Assembly: GCA_002454195.1 (NCBI GenBank)
Contig: DKIJ01000035.1
Coordinates: 1-64,000 of the forward strand
Reading direction: 5' to 3'
Source: Flavobacterium sp. UBA6721
Lineage (GTDB): Bacteria > Bacteroidota > Bacteroidia > Flavobacteriales > Flavobacteriaceae
Length of the DNA stretch: 64,000 bases
This document shows positions 8,426-17,324 of this stretch, piece after piece. Every line of letters starts with the position of its first letter. The stretch's first letter is position 1. Below the pieces are notes generated by a model. It searched no databases. It saw only the letters and a program-made list of their open reading frames with translations, and was not told the DNA's origin. Made by a program: the position numbers and the translations under genes.

Positions 8426-9772
8426 TTATTTCTTTTTCTTCTTTTTAGCTTGTTGTTTCAGCATGTTTCTATTAACAGATCCATGTGTTTTTTTCTTGGT
8501 TTTTGAAGGGCCTCCAAGGTTTACTTTTTGGTTCTTTTTCGCCTTATCGTGAAAAGCAGCTCCACCTTCAATTTTTGGTTTTTTCATTAACATTTTAATG
8601 GGCTGTCTGTCTTTTTCAGGACCGATTAATTTGGTAGAAATTTCAACTTCCTCGGGGAAATCCTCGATGTCTAATTCCATATCCATCAATACTTCGGCTT
8701 CAATTTTAGCTTCTTCTTCACGAGGAGAAATAAAACTGATGGCAGTACCATTTGCATCAGCACGACCTGTACGACCAATACGGTGCATGTACAATTCGGC
8801 AAATTCAGGCATTTCAAAATTGATGACGTGTGTGATATCCGAAATATCCAAACCTCTCGCCATAATATCGGTAGTAATCAATCCGCGAAGTTCACCTTCC
8901 TGAAAAGAAGCCATCGTATTCAAACGGTAATTTTGCGATTTATTAGAGTGAATCACACCAAATTGCCCTTCGAAATCTTCCTCAATGTGTTCGTGAAGCA
9001 TGTCGGAAATCTTTTTATTATTAACAAATATCAAAACACGACTCATCTCTTCGTTGGTTTCTAATAAATGTTTGAGCAAGTTTACTTTGGTGTTGAAATT
9101 AGGAACATTATAGGTAATCTGTTTGATTTTTTCCAATGGTGTTCCTGATGCTGCAAGAGTTACTTCTTCAGGATAATCGAAGTAGTCATTCAAAATAGCA
9201 TCAACTTCATCAGTCATTGTAGCCGAGAATAAGATGTTTTGACGTTTTTTAGGCATCATTGCAAACAAGGATGTCAGTTGAGTACGGAAACCTAAATTAA
9301 GCATTTCGTCAAATTCGTCAATAACCAGCTTTTGCATGTCTTCAAAACGAACCACATTATCCAGCGCTAAGTCCATTGTTCTACCAGGAGTTCCTACTAA
9401 AATATCGGAACCTTCGTAGACAGTCTTTTTTTGTGTATTGATATTAACGCCACCATAAATTCCAATAGTTCGAATAGACATATATTGAGTTAATTTTTCT
9501 ATTTCTTCTACCACTTGAACTACAAGCTCACGAGTAGGAACTAATATGACAATTTTAGGGGTATGGGTAATGCTAAACTTGTATTGTTTTAATAAAGGTA
9601 ATAAGTAAGCAAAGGTTTTACCTGTACCTGTTTGTGCAATTCCCATCATGTCTCTTCCAGACATAATTACAGAAAAAGATTTCTCCTGAATAGGAGTAGG
9701 AGTTGTAAGACCTATTTCATCTATTGCTTTTTGTAATGATTTAGGAAGATTGAATTGCTCGAAAGTAGCCAT
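8426..9772 (-). CDS. DEAD-box RNA helicase
   Basis: A 448-residue ATP-dependent RNA helicase. Motifs in order: Q-motif PTPIQ near residue 26, Walker A AQTGTGKT (46-53), PTRELV, GG, TPGR, DEFD (motif II, DExD variant), SAT, then RGLDIS and HRIGRTGR in the second RecA domain. The last 60 residues are Lys-rich (AKKKKKK end), an RNA-binding tail usual in Bacteroidota paralogues. Likely acts in ribosome assembly or mRNA decay. The ORF is intact and monocistronic. Confidence 0.95.
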   Translation of the reverse strand: MATFEQFNLPKSLQKAIDEIGLTTPTPIQEKSFSVIMSGRDMMGIAQTGTGKTFAYLLPLLKQYKFSITHTPKIVILVPTRELVVQVVEEIEKLTQYMSIRTIGIYGGVNINTQKKTVYEGSDILVGTPGRTMDLALDNVVRFEDMQKLVIDEFDEMLNLGFRTQLTSLFAMMPKKRQNILFSATMTDEVDAILNDYFDYPEEVTLAASGTPLEKIKQITYNVPNFNTKVNLLKHLLETNEEMSRVLIFVNNKKISDMLHEHIEEDFEGQFGVIHSNKSQNYRLNTMASFQEGELRGLITTDIMARGLDISDITHVINFEMPEFAELYMHRIGRTGRADANGTAISFISPREEEAKIEAEVLMDMELDIEDFPEEVEISTKLIGPEKDRQPIKMLMKKPKIEGGAAFHDKAKKNQKVNLGGPSKTKKKTHGSVNRNMLKQQAKKKKKK

Positions 9773-9845
9773 AAAACGTAAATTTTGTGCAAAGATAGTC
9801 TTTTTGAAAATAACGTTATTAGCGATTGAAGATATTAAGGAGATT

Positions 9846-9990
9846 TAAAACCGCAAATTCGCAAATTATTTATTCAAACTAAAGCTAATTTTATTAAAGA
9901 TACAGTGAATATCATTTTTGAAAGCTTATATCTAAATAATTAATTTGCGACTCGAGCGATACTATACAGGCGAAGCAGTTTGCTGTAAAT
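9846..9990. repeat. Intergenic inverted AT-rich repeat
   Basis: The 234-base gap upstream of the helicase holds CCGCAAATTCGCAAATTATTTATT (9850-9873) and, about 70 bases on, AATAATTAATTTGCG, which is roughly its complement. The same vocabulary recurs at 48211-48545. No gene is seen here. Confidence 0.4.
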
Positions 9991-10006
9991 TAAAATAATG
10001 AGGGTT

Positions 10007-11275
10007 TTATTTGAATCTTAAATCCCAAGAAACCGTAAGTGAATAAATCCAAAAATAATTACCTGGGTCAAAACTAATTTCTTGATGTGCCACATCAAAT
10101 TGTGCACCCCAAGCATTTTTATTTTTATTGGTTGTAAAAAAGTAACTTAGATTAAAACGCTGAGTTTGTAAATTTACTATTGCTGTATTGTTAGCATCAT
10201 TAAATTGGTTTATTTCTGGCGAAACTCCCATACTGAATAATAAACCGATATAATTATCGGCATTACTGCGGTATTTTCTATAATTTAATGCTGCTGAAGT
10301 GCTTGTTCCGCCATCACCCGGTGTGAAATAAGGGCGTAATGACCAATAGCTGTTTCCGGTGTACCAACCCAATGAACCAGTGTAAATATTGGTTGTTGAG
10401 CTATATTGTAAGTGTCTGAAACCAGCTGAAAATTCTAAACCATGTGGTAAAGATTTATACAATTCGGCTCCCATTCTGAAATCAGGAAAGATGAAACTAT
10501 TCGCAAAACCAAAATTCAGATAGGCATATAAACCTTTGGTGATTTTTGGGTACATATCTACTTCTGCCTGAACAGCATTTTCATCAAAACGACGGTTTAC
10601 ATTTACCCGGCTAATAATACTTCCGTATTTGGTTTGTTTTGTATAACTCAAAGAGTAATATTGCATTGGGTCAAAGGTTTTTGAATACAAGTCAACAGAA
10701 GCTCTTAAACCAATTGTATTGGTTCGTAAAGAACTATTTAAACCCTCCAGAAAATCAATTGCCCCTTTGTTATCTGGTTGTTTGGTAAGTACTTCTTGAG
10801 CAGTACTTTGGGCTTCCAATGGATTGTTAGTGTTTTTTAAAGCAGCAGCTTTTAATAAGGTGATTTCGGGGTCGTTTGGAAACTTTTTTAATGCTTTTTT
10901 TGCCATTTCTAATGCTTCATAAGGAGCGTCTGCCCATGATTCATTTTTGATAGCTGCAATCCAGTTTTCTTTGTTATCTGGTGCTTTTTGAATAACTTGA
11001 TCAAATTCTTTTCGGGCTTTTTTATAATCACCATCCCAAGCGTAAGTCGTGGCTAAGAAAGTACGAATTTCATGGTAATTAGGATATTTTGTCAAAATAT
11101 TTACCAAGGTGTCTTGAGCTTGTTTCCTTTGTTGGTTAAAAGCTAATTTGCGAGCCGTTTCAAAAGAGCTATCAGGATCTTCATTGTAAGTGACTTCTTG
11201 AGCTTGAGCCGATAGAGCAAAAGCAAAAGCAAAAGAGAAAACTAAGGTTAATTTTATAATTGATTTTTTTATCAT
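10007..11275 (-). CDS. YaiO-type outer-membrane beta-barrel protein with N-terminal TPR domain
   Basis: A 422-residue protein: signal peptide (1-25, ending SAQA), tetratricopeptide repeats at about 31-180 (for example ARKLAFNQQRKQAQDTLVNILTKYP), then an aromatic-rich beta-barrel from about 185 to the terminal aromatic-basic WDLRFK. TPR plus barrel is the architecture of PgaA, BcsC and AlgK/E polysaccharide exporters. The start ATG shares one base with the stop of the upstream phosphotransferase (TAATG), implying translational coupling. Its TPR segment is clearly paralogous to the C-terminus of that upstream protein. Predicted role: outer-membrane exit or anchoring in a polysaccharide system; this is inferred from context. 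Confidence 0.85.
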   Translation of the reverse strand: MIKKSIIKLTLVFSFAFAFALSAQAQEVTYNEDPDSSFETARKLAFNQQRKQAQDTLVNILTKYPNYHEIRTFLATTYAWDGDYKKARKEFDQVIQKAPDNKENWIAAIKNESWADAPYEALEMAKKALKKFPNDPEITLLKAAALKNTNNPLEAQSTAQEVLTKQPDNKGAIDFLEGLNSSLRTNTIGLRASVDLYSKTFDPMQYYSLSYTKQTKYGSIISRVNVNRRFDENAVQAEVDMYPKITKGLYAYLNFGFANSFIFPDFRMGAELYKSLPHGLEFSAGFRHLQYSSTTNIYTGSLGWYTGNSYWSLRPYFTPGDGGTSTSAALNYRKYRSNADNYIGLLFSMGVSPEINQFNDANNTAIVNLQTQRFNLSYFFTTNKNKNAWGAQFDVAHQEISFDPGNYFWIYSLTVSWDLRFK

Positions 11276-13701
11276 TATTTTATTTCCTTTTTAAGTTTTA
11301 GTATTTCAGAATTGTTAGGTTGTTTTTTTAGCATACTATCAATGGCTCTTTTTGCCATAGCGATATTATTTGTTCTCTGGTATGCTTTGGCTAATTTAAT
11401 ACCTAATTCTGGATTTTTGATTTCATTTTTCAATGCTTTTTTAGCAATTTCTATTCCTTTATTGTCTTGTTCAGACCACCAGTAAATATCCATTAATGCT
11501 AAGTAGCTATCATAATAGTAAGGGGTTCTTTTTACTACTTCTAATAATTCTTTTTCTGCAGTTTTATAATCTTTATCCCAAGCCAAACTTCTTCCTTTTA
11601 AAGTTCTCACATCAGCATAGTTAGGTAATTCATTTAAAATGTAATTGCATAAAGTACGCGCTTCTTTTCGTTGATTGTTAAAGGCAAAGTCTCTAGCTTT
11701 CATGAAAATTTGGTCATTATTTAAACCTTGAATTTCTTTTTTAATAAAAGCTAATTCTTCTTTTGTGAATTCGTAGTTAGCCTTACTGTAAATCTGTAAA
11801 TATTTTGGAATGATTTTGTTTTTTTGAGTCAAATAAGCGTTCAATTTTTTAGCCTCGAGCATATTCGCTTCAATAGTTTGCATCATTTCACTATCACTAA
11901 TTTTTTTCGTTTCAAAGTTTTCGTCAATTTTAAATAATTCACCATTAGAATAAAGATAATCTTTGTAAATTAAATCATTGATAACTCCTTTGTTTTGCAT
12001 TATTGGAATAGAATGAATGTTTCTAAAACGTTTTTCGGTATCTAATCCAGTACTCATCCATGCTGTTTTTTCTATTTTATTCATTTTGTAATTGTTCGTT
12101 AAAAATGAAAGTAAACTAGGAGTTATATCCCAGTGTGAAGAAACAGATTTGAAAGATTCTGCTTTTTTAAGCATTGGGCTATAGATATACAAAGGCAAGT
12201 GAAAACGACATAATTTGTCTTTTTGTTCAATAGAGATCAAACGGTGGTCGCCCGTGATTACAAAAATTGTGTTTTTGTAATCTGGTCTTTTAGCATAATT
12301 TTCCATGAAAGTTTGAATCGAATGATCCGTGTATAATAACGAGGCATAAATATCCTTGTAAGTATCAATTTCGGATGCTGAAAGCGATAAATTTTTGTTG
12401 GTATTCTTGATATGCTCCACTTTTCTTAAATATTCTTCTTTTTCAGGAAAGTTAAACGGTTCATGATTAGTCAAAGTCATAATGATATCTAATCGTGGTC
12501 CTTTTTTAGTATCCATTTCAGAAAGTGTCTTTTTGAAGATTTCAGCATCAGGATATCCCCATGAAAAGCCTTCTTCGTTTTTTTCTGTCATTTTGTAACT
12601 TGCGCCAAACTTGTTAATGTCGACAATATTGTCAATATTGTTGTATTCTAAGAAATTAACACGATGGTCAAAACTTGATTCATCACCGCAATAAAAAGCG
12701 GTATTGTAACCGTTAGATTTTAAAATACTAATCAATGAGCTGTGAGCAGGCAAAGGATTCATTTTTAAGAAACCTTTATTTCCGTAAGGTAATGAACCTA
12801 AAATAGAAGGTAATGCTCCAAATGTACGACCGGCATTACTCACAAAATTCTCCCAATACAAAGATTTAGGTATCATTGAATCTAAGTAAGGCGTGAATCC
12901 TCTATTCGCATTTTTCCCTATAAATTCATCACCTAAACCTTCCACAATAATCATTACAATATTTGGTTTTTCTTCCTGAATGTTGAAAAAAGGAGCTAAA
13001 ACGTCAGGTGTAGCCGATGCAGGTTTTAATAAAGGATATTCTGTTTTGTAGGTTAGATTGGCGATGTCAAATTCTTTTTTGTCTTTTTGAAAACGAATAA
13101 TTTCATTGGTAAGAAAAGCCAGTTTGTTTTGATAAGCTGTTTCTGTAGCTTGCGGTAGGAAAGATTTGATTGCGATACAAACTACTGTAAAAGCGCCTGT
13201 GAAAATCAATAATTTTTTAGAATCGATAGCATTCGAAACATATTTGTTTATTCCCCAAAATAGTACCGGGAAAAGAATAAAAGGGACAAAGTAGAGAATA
13301 GAGAATTTTTCGGAAGCAGTTACCGTGATGTACATGTCCTCTACCGAATAACCTAAAAAGTCGGCGCCAAGATTGACTAATGTCGTAAGGTGGTATTTGG
13401 TAAGGGCAAATTGTCCGATAATGATTAGGGTAAAAAGAATTTTTATCGGAAGTTCAGCTAGATTTTCTTTAGCCTTATTCAAAATCCAATACAAAGGAAA
13501 AACAATCAGACTAATGATTAAAACAGTCCAAAAATCATTGATTAATTTGAAAAATAGTGTAGACAGAATATTGTCGATTTCAATTCCTGTATAGGTTTTT
13601 GCAACTACTTCAAACAGACTCATTAGGCTAAATACAATCAGTAATGCAAGGCACAAGAAGCCGTAACTAAAACGGTTTTTTAGTTGTTGATTATTCTCCA
13701 T
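11275..13701 (-). CDS. LTA-synthase-family phosphotransferase/sulfatase with C-terminal TPR
   Basis: An 808-residue protein. About five transmembrane helices lie in residues 15-185. A periplasmic alkaline-phosphatase-superfamily domain (about 245-600) carries metal Glu254 (VEGLGDE), nucleophile Thr293 (GRTFGALPSI) and Asp485/His486 (TGDHR). Family members transfer phosphoglycerol or phosphoethanolamine from lipids to glycans. Residues about 663-808 form TPRs (ARDFAFNNQRKEARTLCNYI...), unusual for this family and paralogous to the TPRs of the following barrel protein. It lies 30 bases downstream of the glycosyltransferase. Suggested role: periplasmic decoration of a nascent polysaccharide, docked through TPR contacts. 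Confidence 0.87.
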   Translation of the reverse strand: MENNQQLKNRFSYGFLCLALLIVFSLMSLFEVVAKTYTGIEIDNILSTLFFKLINDFWTVLIISLIVFPLYWILNKAKENLAELPIKILFTLIIIGQFALTKYHLTTLVNLGADFLGYSVEDMYITVTASEKFSILYFVPFILFPVLFWGINKYVSNAIDSKKLLIFTGAFTVVCIAIKSFLPQATETAYQNKLAFLTNEIIRFQKDKKEFDIANLTYKTEYPLLKPASATPDVLAPFFNIQEEKPNIVMIIVEGLGDEFIGKNANRGFTPYLDSMIPKSLYWENFVSNAGRTFGALPSILGSLPYGNKGFLKMNPLPAHSSLISILKSNGYNTAFYCGDESSFDHRVNFLEYNNIDNIVDINKFGASYKMTEKNEEGFSWGYPDAEIFKKTLSEMDTKKGPRLDIIMTLTNHEPFNFPEKEEYLRKVEHIKNTNKNLSLSASEIDTYKDIYASLLYTDHSIQTFMENYAKRPDYKNTIFVITGDHRLISIEQKDKLCRFHLPLYIYSPMLKKAESFKSVSSHWDITPSLLSFLTNNYKMNKIEKTAWMSTGLDTEKRFRNIHSIPIMQNKGVINDLIYKDYLYSNGELFKIDENFETKKISDSEMMQTIEANMLEAKKLNAYLTQKNKIIPKYLQIYSKANYEFTKEELAFIKKEIQGLNNDQIFMKARDFAFNNQRKEARTLCNYILNELPNYADVRTLKGRSLAWDKDYKTAEKELLEVVKRTPYYYDSYLALMDIYWWSEQDNKGIEIAKKALKNEIKNPELGIKLAKAYQRTNNIAMAKRAIDSMLKKQPNNSEILKLKKEIK

Positions 13702-13731
13702 CGAAAAATAAAATTGGTTAGTTTAATACAA

Positions 13732-15156
13732 TTAATTGCTACTCATTCCTTTGCGGGTCATTTCGCCCCACTTGATTTTTTTATTAAAATAGTAGTCAAA
13801 GTTGCCTTTTATAGCAGCATATAAAATAACCGGGTGATTGAGTATAGGCTCAGTAAATGCGGTTTTTATAAGTTGCCATCCCATTCCTTTTTTTGAATAT
13901 TGATGGTAAGTAAGCTCTTCAGTAATAATTGTAATAATTGAAAAAAGCACATTAAAAAGGTAAGCCAATACAAGAAAGGAAATAGCGTAAATCCAAACTA
14001 CAAAACCATTAAAAATAAGAATTAAGAAGTAAATTAACCCCAGTATTTCCATAATTGGAGCTATTCTTTCAAACAAAAACCAATAAGGGTAACTAATCAT
14101 TCCTAAGGCTTTGTATTCCGGATTAAATCCAATTTTTTTATGTTTTTTAAGTGTTTCAATAGTCCCTCGGGTCCATCTGTTTCTTTGAGAGATAAATATT
14201 TTATGACTGTCAGGGGCTTCCGTCCAGCATAAAGGATCAGGGATATAAGCTACTCTGTATTTTACTTTTTTCTCTTCCATATGGCGTCTCATTCTTACAA
14301 TGATTTCCATATCTTCTCCTACAGTTTTAGTATCATAGCCTCCCACTTCTAATGCTATTTTTTTATCAAATAGACCAAAAGCACCAGAAATAACCAGTAA
14401 TCCATTGAGTTTGCTCCATGCCATTCGGCCTAAAAGAAAAGCTCTTAAATATTCTAAAATTTGGGCTTTTACGATACTGCTTTTAGGTAAGTTAATATCC
14501 AGTAATTTGCCGTCTTTTATTTTACAGGAATTGGCTATTCTAATTACTCCACCAGCAGCAATTACTTTCTCATCGGTAGATTCTAAAAATGGTTTTATCA
14601 TTTTTTGTAATGAATCTTCCAAAAGTAAGCAATCTACATCAATGCAAGCTACATATTTATTAGTACTTATGTTTAATCCAAAATTTAAAGCGTCGGCTTT
14701 TCCACCATTTTCTTTGTCTACCACAATTAATTTCTCGAATGCAGGATTAGTCGATTTGAAAACTCCATTTCTGAGCGGTTTTGTTGGCAATTGATTGTTA
14801 ATTAGGTAGTCTACTTTTACTAAGTCATAAGCAGCAATTAATTTTTCTAAACTATCATCTTTACTACCATCATTGACAATGATTACATCATAATTTACAT
14901 AGTGATTTGAAAGCAGTGAGCGTACATTTTCTACAATATTCAAACTTTCGTTGTATGCCGGAGCAATTATCGAAATAGAAGGTGAAATGGAAGAAGAAAG
15001 TATTTCAGTATAGTTTACAAAACTATTTTTTTTCATATAATTTACTGTTTCAAAGGCAGAAATTATCGCCAAAATAATATAGGATGCTACTGCTGCAATT
15101 GCAAAACTAAAGAATATAAAATCAAGAAAATCGATGGTGAAATTTGATAGGTTCAT
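13732..15156 (-). CDS. Processive family-2 glycosyltransferase (PgaC/IcaA-like)
   Basis: A 474-residue membrane GT2. One N-terminal transmembrane helix (about 10-35) is followed by the catalytic domain with VNDGSKDD, IDVDCLL (DxD), GEDMEI and the processive QRNRW motif near residue 330, then two or three C-terminal transmembrane helices (about 365-425). This D,D,D,QxxRW layout is that of poly-N-acetylglucosamine, cellulose and hyaluronan synthases, so the product is probably a beta-linked polymer. Two bases separate it from the upstream HEAT gene. The UDP-sugar cannot be told from sequence. Confidence 0.9.
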   Translation of the reverse strand: MNLSNFTIDFLDFIFFSFAIAAVASYIILAIISAFETVNYMKKNSFVNYTEILSSSISPSISIIAPAYNESLNIVENVRSLLSNHYVNYDVIIVNDGSKDDSLEKLIAAYDLVKVDYLINNQLPTKPLRNGVFKSTNPAFEKLIVVDKENGGKADALNFGLNISTNKYVACIDVDCLLLEDSLQKMIKPFLESTDEKVIAAGGVIRIANSCKIKDGKLLDINLPKSSIVKAQILEYLRAFLLGRMAWSKLNGLLVISGAFGLFDKKIALEVGGYDTKTVGEDMEIIVRMRRHMEEKKVKYRVAYIPDPLCWTEAPDSHKIFISQRNRWTRGTIETLKKHKKIGFNPEYKALGMISYPYWFLFERIAPIMEILGLIYFLILIFNGFVVWIYAISFLVLAYLFNVLFSIITIITEELTYHQYSKKGMGWQLIKTAFTEPILNHPVILYAAIKGNFDYYFNKKIKWGEMTRKGMSSN

Positions 15157-15158
15157 GA

Positions 15159-16262
15159 TTAACTAGCTTTGATTAAGTTGGTTTCAATTGGGTACTCTTC
15201 GGCAATGCTGTTGATTACAAATGTATTATCATCGTCAACAGTAATTAAATTCATGATTTTCATTACTGAAATTCGGATGTAGAAATTCTCATGATTTATG
15301 TGTTCTTTAACAAATTCAATGTCATCCGGCATAGACATTTCTTCCATCATTTTAAAGAATGCAATTTGTTCGTCAAGAGTTCTTTTAAAAATATCTGTTT
15401 TTAAGATTTCTACAGCCTCGAAAATCCCTAAAGGATTCACCAGGTTGATAGCCTCAATTCTAATTTCTTCATTAGGATGATTAAAAAGGGCTATGATTTC
15501 TTCATTTACACCAAATTGATTATGAATTCGAACCAGTTTTAAAGTGAAGGATACGACTGAAGTGTTTTTTGATCGGAGCCATCCACTCATGTCAGGAACA
15601 TGAAGGTTGTTGAATTTGTTCAAAATCTCTAATAGTTGAATTTGATCCCATTCTGAAAGGTCATTTTCAATAACATTCAAAAATTCAAGTCCATCAAAGC
15701 GAAATAACTGTACCAAATATTTTTGAATCTCAAAACGCACTTGTTTTTTGGGATGATTGACTAATTTGATAATTTCATCGTGTGTTTCTTTGATTTCAAA
15801 TTGGGTTAATTCTCTAATTGCTTTGGCTACAACATCCCATTTTTTACTTTTTAATTTTGAAGTAGCAGATTCAATTAATCCTGTTTGGCGATATAATTTT
15901 TGTATTGCATCGGCAGTTTCTCCTGTAACATCATTTTTTAGTTTTAAAAAAGTGCTGATGATAATTTTTCTTTTCAATCGGTTTTGAGCACATTTTTTTA
16001 AATAAACAACTATCTTTTGTTGTTGTTCATTTTCCGTTTCATCGTCACTAGCATATAAGTATTCGATTAGATCCGATTCGTATTTTTTTTCATACGTGGA
16101 TTCCATTCGCTTTTTTATTTTCAATCGGTCTCTTAAATTTTTCAAATAGACCAATAAAAAGAATATTATGACAGCAAAAAACATTGATATGTAAATACAC
16201 ATTTTGATAATAATGTGCATGCTACTTACGGAGTCTAGACTATTTTGGAAAAACTCTAACAT
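15159..16262 (-). CDS. Membrane-anchored HEAT-repeat protein
   Basis: A 367-residue protein with one N-terminal transmembrane helix (about 17-42), a charged linker (KKRMESTYEKKYESDL) and then alpha-helical HEAT-like repeats to the C-terminus (for example IIKLVNHPKKQVRFEIQKYLV; IIALFNHPNEEIRIEAINLV). No enzymatic motif is visible. The charge pattern suggests the repeats face the cytoplasm. Its place directly before the glycosyltransferase suggests a scaffold or regulatory partner linking the synthase to the response regulator. That role is inference. Confidence 0.8.
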   Translation of the reverse strand: MLEFFQNSLDSVSSMHIIIKMCIYISMFFAVIIFFLLVYLKNLRDRLKIKKRMESTYEKKYESDLIEYLYASDDETENEQQQKIVVYLKKCAQNRLKRKIIISTFLKLKNDVTGETADAIQKLYRQTGLIESATSKLKSKKWDVVAKAIRELTQFEIKETHDEIIKLVNHPKKQVRFEIQKYLVQLFRFDGLEFLNVIENDLSEWDQIQLLEILNKFNNLHVPDMSGWLRSKNTSVVSFTLKLVRIHNQFGVNEEIIALFNHPNEEIRIEAINLVNPLGIFEAVEILKTDIFKRTLDEQIAFFKMMEEMSMPDDIEFVKEHINHENFYIRISVMKIMNLITVDDDNTFVINSIAEEYPIETNLIKAS

Positions 16263-16282
16263 GAAAGTTGTAATTTTTAGGT

Positions 16283-16650
16283 TTATTGTAATAGTCTTTT
16301 AATACGAATAATTAATTCGTTTGGACTAAAAGGTTTGCTCATAAAGTCGGTTGCACCTAAATTGAAAGCATTCAAAACCATTTCTTCCTGACCTTCAGAA
16401 GAAAATACAACTATGGGAGTTTTTCTGTCGAGTTTGTTTCTAACGTGACTTATTACCTCTAATCCGCTTATGAAAGGCATCATAATATCGGTTAGAATCA
16501 TATCAGGATCATTGTCTTCAATCAAATCAACGGCTTCTTTACCATTGTTTGCTATTAAGAGTTGAAACCTTCTTTCTCTAATTTAAATTGTAATAATTTA
16601 GAAAGAATAGAATTATCCTCGGCTAAAACAATTTTTTTTGTAAGATTCAT
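16283..16650 (-). pseudogene. Response regulator receiver-domain gene, frameshifted
   Basis: Read from ATG 16650, the first frame gives MNLTKKIVLAEDNSILSKLL...KEGF and then a premature stop. The frame that continues to the stop at 16283 gives QLLIANNGKEAVDLIEDN, then DMILTDIMMPF (phospho-acceptor Asp), VVFSSE and DFMSKPF (conserved Lys). One missing base, most simply an A in the AAA run at about 16565-16567, breaks an otherwise perfect 122-residue stand-alone receiver domain. It heads the polysaccharide-type operon, 20 bases before the HEAT gene. Either a true inactivating mutation or a homopolymer sequencing error. The downstream piece alone would be an 80-residue partial receiver. Confidence 0.85.
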
Positions 16651-16874
16651 TTCTTTATAGGTTAGTTGTTTTTATTGTAGGACTTAATTTCAGCATAAAA
16701 GTAAGAAATAAAATTAAATAAAATCGATTAAGTGTTTAAAAACACCGATAAAATGCATATTTTTTGTATTTTGTAATATAAAAACTACTTAAAAAGAGTA
16801 TTTGCTGTTTTAGTCTTACAAAAATGAAGTTGAAAAAGTTTTTTGATGGGATTTTGTAGTGTGAAATTTAAAGT

Positions 16875-16925
16875 TTTTCAAATACTCCAAGTCCAAAAAA
16901 GAGTAAAATCGTATTTTACAGGTTT
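16875..16925 (-). pseudogene. Remnant copy of the 3' end of the DUF2400-type gene
   Basis: About 50 bases align, with one gap and roughly 80% identity by eye, to the real 3' end of the gene at 17321-18085 (compare 17330-17380). The minus-strand reading corresponds to PVKYDF.LFGLGVFE but has an extra base in a T-run and stops upstream, so it cannot be coding. Same orientation as the intact copy. Confidence 0.65.
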
Positions 16926-16992
16926 TTGTTGTTAGGAAATTTAAGATTTGAATCTGGAGTTTAATACTTTTTTATTATTTAAATATCTCTCG

Positions 16993-17000
16993 TAACTTTG
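16993..17000 (+). promoter_or_regulatory. -7 element TAACTTTG
   Basis: An exact TAnnTTTG match 30 bases before the ATG of the 97-residue ORF. No convincing -33 TTG at proper spacing. Confidence 0.4.
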
Positions 17001-17030
17001 CGTTATATCTTAAATTAATAGTAAACAAAA

Positions 17031-17324
17031 ATGAAAAATAGAATTGAAATTGATGGGACAAATGATGCTGTTTGGAATTCTGATGGAGCCCGAGCAAGTT
17101 GGAATATAGCTACATTATTGACTATTAAAAAAGATTTGAAAATAGGTGATAGTAGTTTAATTACTCTGCCAACTGATAATGCCGATAATATTGCAAAGAA
17201 TGTTTTAGGCTGTTTAAAATTTTATATAATAAATTTCGAAGAAAATTTCACTTATACAGTCAATTCTAATACAATTGAATTAACCAGAATTGCAGATAGG
17301 GAATATTATAAGATTGATATTTAG
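17031..17324 (+). CDS. Small hypothetical protein (97 aa), orphan
   Basis: I do not recognise this protein. It starts MKNRIEIDGTNDAVWN, has alternating hydrophobic segments, no signal peptide or transmembrane helix, and looks like a small cytosolic beta-rich domain. In favour of it being real: a proper -7 element 30 bases upstream and a typical codon pattern. Its stop overlaps the stop of the convergent DUF2400-type gene by 4 bases. It lies between that gene's intact 3' end and the degenerate copy at 16875-16925, so it may have arrived by insertion. Confidence 0.55.
   Translation: MKNRIEIDGTNDAVWNSDGARASWNIATLLTIKKDLKIGDSSLITLPTDNADNIAKNVLGCLKFYIINFEENFTYTVNSNTIELTRIADREYYKIDI

Larger units (their letters stand above)
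16651..17030. other. 380-base gap with a remnant gene end
   Basis: Apart from the remnant at 16875-16925 and a -7 element at 16993-17000, I see no gene. A weak minus-strand -7 match (TACTTTTA, near 16696-16703) could drive the response-regulator operon. Confidence 0.4.
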
